Source: an uncultured Saprospiraceae bacterium (GTDB taxonomy: Bacteria; Bacteroidota; Bacteroidia; Chitinophagales; Saprospiraceae). Taken from it: DNA of 27,745 bases. The first letter of the stretch is position 1; each line of letters begins with the position of its first letter. The notes beneath the pieces were generated by a model, which did not search any database, was not told where the DNA came from, and saw only the letters and a program-made list of their open reading frames with translations. Position numbers and translations under genes: made by a program. The stretch spans positions 1 through 27,745 of the forward strand of contig CALJKQ010000068.1 of the NCBI GenBank assembly GCA_937973565.1, written 5' to 3'. Below are positions 1 through 7,762 of the stretch, piece after piece.

Positions 1-26
1 TTCCCTACACGACGCTCTTCCGATCT
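1..26 (+). other. Illumina adapter remnant (artefact)
   Basis: These 26 bases match the 3' end of the standard Illumina TruSeq read-1 adapter, ending in its well-known CGATCT. Genomic sequence begins at 27, only eight bases before the rplU start codon. This is library sequence left in the assembly, so the window start is a contig end and the rplU promoter and leader are missing. Identification is from memory of the adapter sequence and is very secure because the match is full-length to its 3' end. Confidence 0.97.
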
Positions 27-34
27 CTGCAAAC

Positions 35-346
35 ATGCTAGCAATCGTAAACATAGCTGGTCAGCAATTTAAAGTGAGCAAAGATCAGGAGATTTTTGTC
101 CACCAGCTTGAAGCCGCAGCAGGTGATTCAGTGAGTTTTGATGAGGTTTTGATGACCATTTCAGACTCCGGAACAACTGTAGGCACGCCGGTAGTAAGCG
201 GAGCCACTGTAAAGGCAACCGTACTTGGGCACCAGAAAGGTGACAAGGTAATCGTATTCAAGAAAAAACGAAGGAAGGGCTATAGAAAGAAAAATGGTCA
301 CCGCCAGAGTTTTACCAAAATCAAAATTGATTCCATCAACTTATAA
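35..346 (+). CDS. rplU: 50S ribosomal protein L21
   Basis: Component of the large ribosomal subunit that binds 23S rRNA. The 103-residue product has the normal bacterial length. It shows the family opening (MLAIVNIAGQQFKV, usually MYAIVxIAGKQYKV) and the basic C-terminal signature GDKVIVFKKKRRKGYRKKNGHRQ. The ATG at 35 is chosen because the Met-x-Ala-Ile-Val start is conserved and adapter sequence lies just upstream. It is followed 24 nt later by rpmA, the usual rplU-rpmA operon. Any L21 leader regulation cannot be judged because the upstream DNA is absent. Confidence 0.98.
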   Translation: MLAIVNIAGQQFKVSKDQEIFVHQLEAAAGDSVSFDEVLMTISDSGTTVGTPVVSGATVKATVLGHQKGDKVIVFKKKRRKGYRKKNGHRQSFTKIKIDSINL

Positions 347-370
347 TTTTAATCACTAAAACAACAGATC

Positions 371-631
371 ATGGCTCACAAAAAAGGAGTAGGTAGTTCG
401 GATAACGGACGGGACAGTAAAAGTAAGAGATTAGGGGTTAAGATTTTTGGAGGTCAAGCCGCTACAGCTGGCAATATCATCGTAAGACAGAGAGGAACCA
501 AATTTCACCCTGCCACCAATGTGGGTATGGGGAAAGATTTCACTTTGCATGCGCTTATTGATGGCACAGTAGTATACAAAAAAGGATTCAAAAACAGAAC
601 CTTTGTGAGTATACTGCCTTCAGTCAACTAA
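371..631 (+). CDS. rpmA: 50S ribosomal protein L27
   Basis: Large-subunit protein whose N-terminal tail reaches towards the peptidyl transferase centre. The 86-residue product has typical features: an N-terminus of MAHKKGVGSSDNGRDSKSKRLG, followed by GNIIVRQRGTKFHPATNVGMGKD. The N-terminus begins directly with the AHKKG tail and lacks the cleaved extension known from Firmicutes. It is the second gene of the rplU-rpmA operon and is followed 14 nt after its stop by the A-run and hairpin of a strong terminator. Confidence 0.98.
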   Translation: MAHKKGVGSSDNGRDSKSKRLGVKIFGGQAATAGNIIVRQRGTKFHPATNVGMGKDFTLHALIDGTVVYKKGFKNRTFVSILPSVN

Positions 632-644
632 TCTAAAATCAAAA

Positions 645-675
645 TAAAAAAGCCTGCTTAGCAGGCTTTTTTTTT
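645..675 (+). terminator. Rho-independent terminator after rpmA
   Basis: A perfect 7-bp stem, AGCCTGC at 651-657 and GCAGGCT at 661-667, encloses a TTA loop and is followed by an unbroken T tract from 667 to 675. An A-rich stretch on the left side could extend the helix. It closes the ribosomal protein operon. The next start codon is at 701, which makes the spacing unusually tight. Confidence 0.92.
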
Positions 676-700
676 GCCCTTCATCATAGAAACAGAAAAA

Positions 701-1867
701 ATGAAAATCATTGTACGTACCCTGCAGGGACTGGAAACAGTTTTGGCAGACGAGCTTCATCAATTGGGATGCACCGATCTGCAAATACTCACTAGGGCTG
801 TTGCCTGTGAAGCAAGTACGAAACAAATGTATGCTGCCAATTGCCTCTTGCGCACAGCCATCAAAGTAATGGTTCCTTTGAAAGAGGTAGTGGTGCAGAA
901 TGAACACCAGTTGTATGCTGCCGTGAAAGATATAGCCTGGGAAGATATTTTTTCCATTCAACAGAGTTTTGCCGTTGAAGGTGTGGTACACTCTGATATT
1001 TTCAGGCATTCACAATATGCCGCCTTAAAGAGTAAAGATGCAATTGCAGACCGATTCAGAGACCTCACGGGTAAGCGTCCATTTGTAAATCCTGTCAGTC
1101 CGGACATTGCCATTGTCATTCATATCCGACAAAATGTGCTTACCATTTTATTGGATGCATCAGGGGCTTCCCTCCACCAAAGGGGATATAGGGTTTATCC
1201 GGTAGAAGCTCCCCTGAATGAAGTGCTTGCTGCCGGCATGATTCTGCTTTCAGAATGGGATCGCAAAACAACCTTTGTGGATCCTATGTGTGGTTCCGGC
1301 ACCTTACTCATTGAAGCCGCCTATTTGGCAGCCAATATTCCGCCCCAGAGTCCTGAAAGAAAATACTGTTTTCAAAATTGGAAGACTTACGATGCTGCAC
1401 TTTGGCGCGAAGTCCAAAAGGAAGCCAGGGAAAATATACGCATGGAAGATTTGCCCAGAATCAAGGGCTTCGACAAATCGATTCGATGTGTCAATGCGAG
1501 TAAAACCAATATTGAAGAAGCCGGTTTATCAGGCAAGATTGAGGTTGATCGCGCCGACTTTTTCCAGCTTGAGGGTGAGAGCAATGTATTTATAATGACC
1601 AATCCTCCATATGACGCCCGACTAAAGGAAGATGATATTCACCTGTTCTACAAACAAATGGGTGATACCTTCAAAAAGAAATACAACGACACAACTGCCT
1701 GGGTGATTGGGGGTAATATAGGTGCCCTCAAACAGATAGGACTAAAACCCGGTAAAAAAATCAGCTTGCTGAATGGGGATATTGAAGCAGGATTTTATAA
1801 ATTTGATTTATATGAAGGAAGTCGTAAAAATAGCGCTGGTAGTTTGGATGGCGGTGATCCATCTTAA
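701..1867 (+). CDS. THUMP-domain class I SAM-dependent RNA methyltransferase (RlmL-N/YpsC-like, COG0116)
   Basis: Predicted rRNA guanine-N2 methyltransferase of the RlmL N-half/YpsC type; the exact target base is not shown by sequence. The 388-residue product has an N-terminal region and THUMP domain (about 1-155, ending in the RGYR motif at 151-154). A Rossmann methyltransferase domain follows, with SAM-binding DPMCGSGT at 184-191 and catalytic NPPYDARL at 291-298. The family usually has NPPYGERL, so Asp-Ala replace Gly-Glu. ATG 701 is preferred over an in-frame TTG at 674, which lies inside the terminator T tract. The last 56 nt overlap the next gene in another frame, giving a C-terminal tail of about a dozen residues beyond the conserved end. 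Confidence 0.9.
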   Translation: MKIIVRTLQGLETVLADELHQLGCTDLQILTRAVACEASTKQMYAANCLLRTAIKVMVPLKEVVVQNEHQLYAAVKDIAWEDIFSIQQSFAVEGVVHSDIFRHSQYAALKSKDAIADRFRDLTGKRPFVNPVSPDIAIVIHIRQNVLTILLDASGASLHQRGYRVYPVEAPLNEVLAAGMILLSEWDRKTTFVDPMCGSGTLLIEAAYLAANIPPQSPERKYCFQNWKTYDAALWREVQKEARENIRMEDLPRIKGFDKSIRCVNASKTNIEEAGLSGKIEVDRADFFQLEGESNVFIMTNPPYDARLKEDDIHLFYKQMGDTFKKKYNDTTAWVIGGNIGALKQIGLKPGKKISLLNGDIEAGFYKFDLYEGSRKNSAGSLDGGDPS

Positions 1868-2114
1868 TGCACAGCAGCAACCCCCGATTTCCAGCTATTT
1901 TCGACCCTCTATCCTATCCGTCGATAGTTTGAATTACAAAAGCCGATGGCTGCCTGACTCATTTTCTCATCCCAGGAATCATCTTCCCTTTTTTTGCGCC
2001 CTGGAAGATAAATGTTTGAAACAAAGTGGTATCCCTTTTAAATTCCGCCTGGGATCACTCTCCTACACCAACTACCTGGAAAATAAAGGAAGATACCCCT
2101 ACAGTTTACCCTAA
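1812..2114 (+). CDS. Small exported protein of unknown function, conserved-looking in Bacteroidota
   Basis: The 100-residue product starts with a likely Sec signal peptide: Lys-containing n-region, hydrophobic stretch to about residue 18, and possible cleavage at LNA|QQQ near residue 20. The C-terminal half contains PFFCALEDKCLKQSG and FRLGSLSYTNYLE, which resemble, from memory, small proteins often found beside this methyltransferase in Bacteroidota. Function is unknown. The start is ATG 1812, inside the methyltransferase gene in a different frame; a longer in-frame start at 1773 would bury the signal peptide. Its stop lies 12 nt from the stop of the convergent TonB receptor gene. Confidence 0.7.
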   Translation: MKEVVKIALVVWMAVIHLNAQQQPPISSYFRPSILSVDSLNYKSRWLPDSFSHPRNHLPFFCALEDKCLKQSGIPFKFRLGSLSYTNYLENKGRYPYSLP

Positions 2115-2126
2115 GTATTCCTGACT

Positions 2127-4631
2127 TTAGAAATCCATACGGAACCTCAGGTTCACCCTTCTGGATGTAAGGTTGTTGTTGATAGCGTATTGGGTATTGG
2201 TAATGGTTTTAATCCAGGTTACAGAAGCTGTGTTTACAACTCCCATGATGTTGAATATTTCCAGACTAATCCATGAGGATTTGGCAAATTTGAGCGGATG
2301 CTGCGGTTTTTCTTTTCGTTTTTGCTGATCCCACAAGAGCAAGGAAAATCCTATATCCAGTCTCTGGTAAATCTTATACCTGAAAATATTTCTATAAACC
2401 TGATTATCATCCGCGGTTCCAAAGGGAAGTCCTGTAGCAAAAGAATAGGAAATATTGGCTTTGAAGTTTTTGTTGGATGGCAGGTAATCCTGAAAAAATA
2501 AATTGACGGATGCCAACCGGTCTGTTGGTCGTGGCACGGTTGAAACAGCATAAGATGAGGTGTCTTTATACCTCAAATGCGTGATGCCGTCTATTTTTTC
2601 TCGGGCCGTGAGAAAAGATAGATTGACCCACGATTCGGCACCGGGAACAAACTCTCCGTTGACTCTCAGATCAAGTCCCGCAGCGTAGCCACTGGCATCA
2701 TTTTTACCGGAGTATGCAATTCTTACATTATCGACATCATAAGTAACCAGACGGTCAAATTTTTTATAATACAGTTCACCGATCAGTCTAAAAGGCTTTT
2801 TACTCACTCTTTTCCAGCTAAAATCCATGTCAAATCCGGCCACAAAATGTTGTGCCTGTTGGGCTTGCAGGTTGGTATTCACCACACCCTCAGGACTTCT
2901 GAATTCGCGGTAAAGCGGTGCCTGGTGATAAATGCCCCATGCCAGTTTCCAGGATAAATTGCGCGAATTGTCGCGGGGTCGCCAATGCAAACTTAACCGA
3001 GGACTCAACAATGTTTCTTTTCCCAATGCGAGATAGGATGTTCTGATGCCGGCGTTTAATTTAAAAATCCCATTGCCCGCATACTTTTCATAACTTTCAT
3101 GTATGTAAAATTCAATCTTGCTGTTTTGCAGCTGATTGGCAGTTTTTAATACTTCCGACAAACCTATTGCACTGCCGTTGTAAGGCAGCGAATATCCGGC
3201 AGAGTCCAATCGCTCCCATTCATTGATATTGTCCGTATAAGATTCATGCTGGTATTTGAGGCCCGATTCCAGATAGTGGCTATTACCCCTCCTTCCCAAT
3301 TCTATCCCTGTTCTGAGTTCCGTATTATAAATTTCCGAAAAGAGGTAATTCCTTGCGTATCTGTGTTGTGTGCCGGTTCCCAATAAAGCTACTTCTTTGC
3401 CAAAATTATCAGAACCGAAATTGCTTTCTATCTGGGCCAGTCTATAGTAACCAAGAATATCAAATTGCTCCTGCTCAGCACTCGAATAGCGTGATGCCAT
3501 CCATTTGATGAAGTAGGGTCTGCTTTTCCTGTCCGGCACAAAATTGACAGAAACGCCGGTCAGCCCATGAATAAACTGGTCCTTTTCTGCACCTTCATAA
3601 GCGGCAGAAAAACGAAGTGTATTGGTAATGAGCCCCAACGTGGTGCTGCGTGAAGCCGGTATGAAATTAAAAATGGCAGCATTGTAGTTGCCCAAAAAAG
3701 CCAGTTGGACATCCCTGCTCAACTGGTAGGTAAGATAAGCCTGCACATCGGAAAAGTCAGGGAGGTACTCCCCTTTTACATCCAGTGAGCCCAATAAGTA
3801 TTTGTTTGTTTTGTATCTGGCACCAATCAGGTACCGAAATTTATGATATGCATTGGGACCTAATCTCTTACTGCCCTCTATATGTGCCGATGCCCCCAAA
3901 AGACTGGCCGTAACGCTGCTTCGGCTCTCTTCAGGTCTTTTATAATGAATATCGAGTACACTGGACATTTTATTGCCATACCTGGCTTCATATCCTCCGC
4001 TCGAAAAAGTTATGTCCCTGATGAGGTCTATATTGGCGAAACTCAATCCTTCCTGTTGTCCCGCTCTGATCAACTGGGGTCGAAAAATTTCAAAGTCGTT
4101 GACATAGACCATGTTTTCATCGTAATTCCCTCCACGAACGTTGTATTGTGAACTGAGTTCACCTCCTGTACCGGCACTTACTCCCAACGCAATCGAGGGC
4201 AAAACGGCTTCAAAATTACCGGAAGCCGTTGGTAGAATTTTAAATTCAGTAACAGACTCTCTGACTACACCGGCATCTTCGATTCTGGATGCAGTTACCG
4301 TAATGTCGAGGTCATTGTTCATAGCCTGCAGACTGATGGACAAGTATCGCCTATTGCCCTGTTGCATAGGGGGTATTTGTTTTTCTACACTTTGATAACC
4401 CAAGCGGTAACACTTCAAAACAAATGCGGTATTTTCAGGAAGTTGCAGGGAGAAATTTCCCAGAGAATCTGTGGTGGTCTGGTATTTGCCACCTTCCGTA
4501 AATACTTCTGCAAATTCAATGGGACTCTGGTTGCTGTTGTCAGTGACAACACCAAAGACGGTTACCTGAGCGCTTGACCCCAGGCTGAACCATGTAAACA
4601 GAAATAGAATATAAGGTTTGAGATGCGACAT
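2127..4631 (-). CDS. TonB-dependent outer-membrane receptor
   Basis: Outer-membrane beta-barrel protein that takes up a ligand with TonB-ExbBD energy; the substrate cannot be read from the sequence. The 834 residues contain a signal peptide (1-21, ending SSAQ), a carboxypeptidase-regulatory-like beta-sandwich (about 23-105, with GVVTD...SPIEFAEV and TTTDSLGNFSL), a plug domain (about 113-228, with NVRGGNYDENMVYVN and SGGYEARYGNKMSSVLDI), and a barrel from about 229 to the terminal Phe (VNLRFRMDF). There is no SusD-like partner nearby. The start ATG at 4631 lies 7 nt beyond the rpe stop, so it is probably co-transcribed with rpe. Among several Bacteroidota TonB receptor classes, this looks like the non-SusC kind. 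Confidence 0.9.
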   Translation of the reverse strand: MSHLKPYILFLFTWFSLGSSAQVTVFGVVTDNSNQSPIEFAEVFTEGGKYQTTTDSLGNFSLQLPENTAFVLKCYRLGYQSVEKQIPPMQQGNRRYLSISLQAMNNDLDITVTASRIEDAGVVRESVTEFKILPTASGNFEAVLPSIALGVSAGTGGELSSQYNVRGGNYDENMVYVNDFEIFRPQLIRAGQQEGLSFANIDLIRDITFSSGGYEARYGNKMSSVLDIHYKRPEESRSSVTASLLGASAHIEGSKRLGPNAYHKFRYLIGARYKTNKYLLGSLDVKGEYLPDFSDVQAYLTYQLSRDVQLAFLGNYNAAIFNFIPASRSTTLGLITNTLRFSAAYEGAEKDQFIHGLTGVSVNFVPDRKSRPYFIKWMASRYSSAEQEQFDILGYYRLAQIESNFGSDNFGKEVALLGTGTQHRYARNYLFSEIYNTELRTGIELGRRGNSHYLESGLKYQHESYTDNINEWERLDSAGYSLPYNGSAIGLSEVLKTANQLQNSKIEFYIHESYEKYAGNGIFKLNAGIRTSYLALGKETLLSPRLSLHWRPRDNSRNLSWKLAWGIYHQAPLYREFRSPEGVVNTNLQAQQAQHFVAGFDMDFSWKRVSKKPFRLIGELYYKKFDRLVTYDVDNVRIAYSGKNDASGYAAGLDLRVNGEFVPGAESWVNLSFLTAREKIDGITHLRYKDTSSYAVSTVPRPTDRLASVNLFFQDYLPSNKNFKANISYSFATGLPFGTADDNQVYRNIFRYKIYQRLDIGFSLLLWDQQKRKEKPQHPLKFAKSSWISLEIFNIMGVVNTASVTWIKTITNTQYAINNNLTSRRVNLRFRMDF

Positions 4632-4638
4632 GATCCGC

Positions 4639-5316
4639 TTAAAACGATCGGTCAGCTGAAATATTTTTTAAAGAAGAAATCACTTTCTGTGGATCCGCAT
4701 CTTTGAATACTGCGTTTCCGGCCACCAGTACATTTGCCCCCTTTTGAAGTAATGATTCCGCATTGTGCAAGCCGACGCCCCCATCTACCTCGATGAGCAG
4801 ATCGACATTGCGTTCATCTGCCATTTGCCTCAAGGCTGATATTTTATGCAAAACCCTGTAAATAAACTTTTGCCCCCCAAAGCCCGGATTTACGGACATC
4901 AGACAAACCAAATCAATATCTTCCAGAACATCTTCGATCGTTTGGATATGGGTGTGCGGGTTTAAGGCTACACCTGCCTTCATGCCTTCTGCTTTGATTG
5001 CCTGGATGGTCCGGTGCAAATGTGTGCATGCTTCGGCATGAACGGTAAGAATACTGGCACCCGATTTTTTGAAATCCGCTATGTAACGGTCAGGATCCAC
5101 GATCATAAGGTGAACATCCAATGGTTTGGTAGAAAGCCTGGCCATGGTTGCTACAATTTCCTGACCAAAACTTATGTTGGGCACAAAACATCCATCCATC
5201 ACATCCACGTGTAGCCAATCAGCTTCGGATTCATTGACCATTTGAATTTCCTGACCCAGTTTTGAAAAATCAGCTGCTAATATAGAAGGGGCTATAATTG
5301 AATTAATGTGAGACAC
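4639..5316 (-). CDS. rpe: Ribulose-phosphate 3-epimerase
   Basis: Interconverts D-ribulose 5-phosphate and D-xylulose 5-phosphate in the pentose phosphate pathway; cytoplasmic TIM barrel with a bound metal. The 225-residue product has all family signatures: IAPSILAADF near the start, WLHVDVMDGCFVPN, HLMI, SVNPGFGGQKF and EVDGGV. Metal and catalytic residues are present as Ser11, His36, Asp38, His69 and Asp178. The start is GTG at 5316; no suitable ATG lies upstream and the conserved IAPS stretch begins at residue 8. It sits 16 nt after a -7 box and is followed 7 nt downstream by the TonB receptor gene, an uncommon partner. Confidence 0.95.
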   Translation of the reverse strand: MSHINSIIAPSILAADFSKLGQEIQMVNESEADWLHVDVMDGCFVPNISFGQEIVATMARLSTKPLDVHLMIVDPDRYIADFKKSGASILTVHAEACTHLHRTIQAIKAEGMKAGVALNPHTHIQTIEDVLEDIDLVCLMSVNPGFGGQKFIYRVLHKISALRQMADERNVDLLIEVDGGVGLHNAESLLQKGANVLVAGNAVFKDADPQKVISSLKNISADRSF

Positions 5317-5332
5317 AGAATAAAATTTTGTG

Positions 5333-5340
5333 CAAAGATA
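5333..5340 (-). promoter_or_regulatory. Putative -7 box for rpe
   Basis: Read on the minus strand this is TATCTTTG, a full match to the Bacteroidota -7 consensus TAnnTTTG, 16 nt before the rpe GTG. I see no good TTG at the -33 position, so the call rests on the -7 box and its placement. Confidence 0.5.
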
Positions 5341-5453
5341 ATACTTTAAATATGTTCAGAATGAAACTAAGTAAATAAAGCCTACAAAGAAAAATATTTG
5401 GACAGGTATAAAAAATGCACGACTTGGTTTCAAAAGTAAAAGAAAAAAAAACG

Positions 5454-5461
5454 TAGCTTTG
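5454..5461 (+). promoter_or_regulatory. Putative -7 box for pyrG
   Basis: TAGCTTTG matches TAnnTTTG and lies 26 nt before the pyrG ATG in the 171-bp divergent region. The -33 element is weak: the nearest TTG, at 5424-5426, is about 27 nt upstream, which is too far. Confidence 0.45.
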
Positions 5462-5487
5462 CATCCCGTAATGAACACATCCAATCG

Positions 5488-7104
5488 ATGACAAAATATA
5501 TTTTCGTTACGGGCGGCGTAACTTCCTCACTTGGAAAAGGCATCATAGCAGCTTCTCTGGCAAAACTCTTACAAGCCAGAGGTTTTCAGGTAACCATCCA
5601 AAAATTTGACCCTTATATCAACGTAGATCCGGGCACATTAAATCCTTATGAACATGGTGAGTGCTATGTAACAGATGATGGTGCCGAAACCGACCTCGAC
5701 CTTGGGCATTATGAACGTTTTTTAAATACTCCCACTTCAAGCGCCAACAATGTAACTACCGGCAAAATCTATCAGACGGTAATCAATAAAGAAAGGGCCG
5801 GTGATTATTTGGGAAAAACCGTGCAGGTCATTCCTCATATTACCGATGAAATCAAAAGGAGAATGCGTTTGTTGGAAAATGAATCCAACTACGATATCAT
5901 CATTACAGAAATTGGCGGAACCGTGGGTGACATTGAAAGCCTACCCTACCTCGAAGCCATTCGTCAACTAAGAAGAGATTTGGGTGGTGAACAAACGCTG
6001 GTAGTTCACCTTACCCTTATTCCTTATTTGAGTGCAGCCAAGGAATTGAAAACAAAACCGACCCAGCACTCGGTCAAGGAATTATTGCAAACCGGAATCC
6101 AGCCTGACATCCTGGTATGCCGTACAGAGCATGCCTTAAGCAAAGAAATCAGAGAAAAATTGGCTTTGTTTTGCAACGTCGAAAAAGAAGCGGTTATTGA
6201 AGCCATAGATGCGCATACGATCTATGATGTACCCATATTGATGCTCAAAGAAAAACTGGATAAGACGGTACTCAAAAAACTAAATATCCGACATAAAAGC
6301 GAGCCGGATCTCAATCTGTGGAAAGAGTTTTTAGGAAAGTTGAAAAACCCTACCAGAGAGGTAGAAATCGCATTGGTGGGTAAGTACAATGAATTGCCGG
6401 ATGCTTATAAGTCCATATACGAATCTTTCATTCATGCCGGTGCTATCAATGAATGCAGGGTGAAGGTTGTACCTATCCACTCAGAAAAACTGGAAGCAGG
6501 CGATGTTGTGAGTACACTGCAGGGATATGATGGAATTCTGGTGGCTCCGGGTTTTGGAGAAAGAGGTATTCAGGGGAAAATTGAAGCGGTAAAGTTAGTA
6601 AGAGAACGCAAAATTCCATTTTTTGGCATCTGTTTAGGTATGCAGTGTGCAGCGGTTGAATTTGGAAAAAATGTTTTGAAACTTAAGGATGCGGCCTCTA
6701 CAGAAGTAAATCCCAAAACAGGTAATCCCATCATTCATTTGATGCCGGATCAGATTGCCATTTCCAACAAAGGAGGAACCATGCGTTTGGGATCCTACAA
6801 ATGTAAATTGTCCAAAGGTAGCCTTGCCAATAAAGTATATGGCAAACAGATGATAGAAGAGCGCCACAGGCATAGATACGAATTCAACAATGAATATTTA
6901 GAACGATTTGAAAATGCGGGGATGATTCCTTCCGGCATCAATCCTGAAACGGGATTGGTTGAAATCGTTGAGCTGCCCGGTCATCCCTTTTTCATAGGGG
7001 TTCAATTTCATCCGGAATTAAAGAGTACGGTAGAAAATCCACACCCCCTCTTCGTAGGATTTGTAAAAGCAGCCCTGGAGTACAAAAAATCAAAGCAGCT
7101 TTAA
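5488..7104 (+). CDS. pyrG: CTP synthase
   Basis: Makes CTP from UTP, ATP and glutamine, the last step of pyrimidine nucleotide synthesis. The 538-residue protein is full length. The N-terminal synthase domain begins MTKYIFVTGGVTSSLGKG with its P-loop at residues 9-18, followed by KFDPYINVDPGTLNPYEHGE. The C-terminal class I glutamine amidotransferase domain has nucleophile Cys382 (GICLGMQ) and the His508/Glu510 pair in FHPE. No truncation or altered key residue is visible. The next gene starts one base after its stop, so the two are co-transcribed. Confidence 0.98.
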   Translation: MTKYIFVTGGVTSSLGKGIIAASLAKLLQARGFQVTIQKFDPYINVDPGTLNPYEHGECYVTDDGAETDLDLGHYERFLNTPTSSANNVTTGKIYQTVINKERAGDYLGKTVQVIPHITDEIKRRMRLLENESNYDIIITEIGGTVGDIESLPYLEAIRQLRRDLGGEQTLVVHLTLIPYLSAAKELKTKPTQHSVKELLQTGIQPDILVCRTEHALSKEIREKLALFCNVEKEAVIEAIDAHTIYDVPILMLKEKLDKTVLKKLNIRHKSEPDLNLWKEFLGKLKNPTREVEIALVGKYNELPDAYKSIYESFIHAGAINECRVKVVPIHSEKLEAGDVVSTLQGYDGILVAPGFGERGIQGKIEAVKLVRERKIPFFGICLGMQCAAVEFGKNVLKLKDAASTEVNPKTGNPIIHLMPDQIAISNKGGTMRLGSYKCKLSKGSLANKVYGKQMIEERHRHRYEFNNEYLERFENAGMIPSGINPETGLVEIVELPGHPFFIGVQFHPELKSTVENPHPLFVGFVKAALEYKKSKQL

Positions 7105-7105
7105 T

Positions 7106-7639
7106 TTGAGAAAATTGACAACATCGGAGTTGGGTCGGCCAGAACCCAAAACTGCCATTCAACTGCCGAAAGCCCCTATAATTGTGATTTTGGACAATGT
7201 AAGGTCTGCTTTGAATGTGGGGTCGTTTTTCAGAACTTGCGATGCATTTGGAGTGGAAGCACTTTTCCTATGCGGTATATCTGCTACCCCACCCCACAAA
7301 GAGATTCAAAAAACGGCTATTGGGGCTACTGAAAGCGTTGAGTGGAAATACTTCCAAGATACCCTGGATGCCATTCAAGTCTTAAAAGACAGGGAATATC
7401 ACATAATGGGAGTAGAACAAACCGACATGTCTGTTGAATTGATGCAGGTAGATATCAACCCCTACCCCAGAATTGCTCTTATTTTTGGCAATGAAGTTGA
7501 CGGCATTTCTGAAGCCGTAATTCAGGAATTGGACACCGCTATTGAGATTCATCAATGGGGAGCCAAGCACTCTTTAAACGTAGCTGTTTGCGGAGGCGTG
7601 GTCATCCATCATTTGGCAAGACAATTTTTCCTGTCCTGA
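7106..7639 (+). CDS. SPOUT (TrmH/SpoU family) RNA 2'-O-methyltransferase
   Basis: Predicted SAM-dependent ribose methyltransferase acting on tRNA or rRNA; the target nucleotide is not known. The 177 residues carry the three SPOUT knot motifs: NVRSALNVGSFFRT (31-44), IALIFGNEVDGI (123-134) and SLNVAVCGGVVIHH (156-169). The start is TTG at 7106. The conserved-looking opening MRKLTTSELGR begins exactly there, and the first in-frame ATG is past residue 100, after motif 1. Only one base separates it from the pyrG stop, so translation is likely coupled. This is the short, single-domain form without an added RNA-binding N-terminus. Confidence 0.9.
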   Translation: MRKLTTSELGRPEPKTAIQLPKAPIIVILDNVRSALNVGSFFRTCDAFGVEALFLCGISATPPHKEIQKTAIGATESVEWKYFQDTLDAIQVLKDREYHIMGVEQTDMSVELMQVDINPYPRIALIFGNEVDGISEAVIQELDTAIEIHQWGAKHSLNVAVCGGVVIHHLARQFFLS

Positions 7640-7682
7640 TATAAGCTTGTTGCACAGCATTTAATAAAACTTGAATACACTC

Positions 7683-7701
7683 AAACGTATATTACACGTT
7701 T
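7683..7701. repeat. Short inverted repeat upstream of the 7763 operon
   Basis: AAACGT at 7683-7688 and ACGTTT at 7696-7701 are perfect inverted arms 7 bp apart, 30 bp before a -7 box. No T tract follows, so it does not look like a terminator. It could be an operator or chance in AT-rich DNA. Confidence 0.3.
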
Positions 7702-7730
7702 AAAAGCTGACTATTTTACTCCAAATTCAG

Positions 7731-7738
7731 TAATTTTG
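7731..7738 (+). promoter_or_regulatory. Putative -7 box for the four-gene operon
   Basis: TAATTTTG matches TAnnTTTG and ends 24 nt before the ATG at 7763. No clear -33 TTG is present at the expected distance. Confidence 0.45.
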
Positions 7739-7762
7739 TTGAAATAGCCTCCAGACCTAGGG

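Noticed and set aside
674..700. Upstream TTG start that would add nine residues to the methyltransferase
   Set aside because: It lies in the terminator T tract, and the family's conserved start corresponds to ATG 701.
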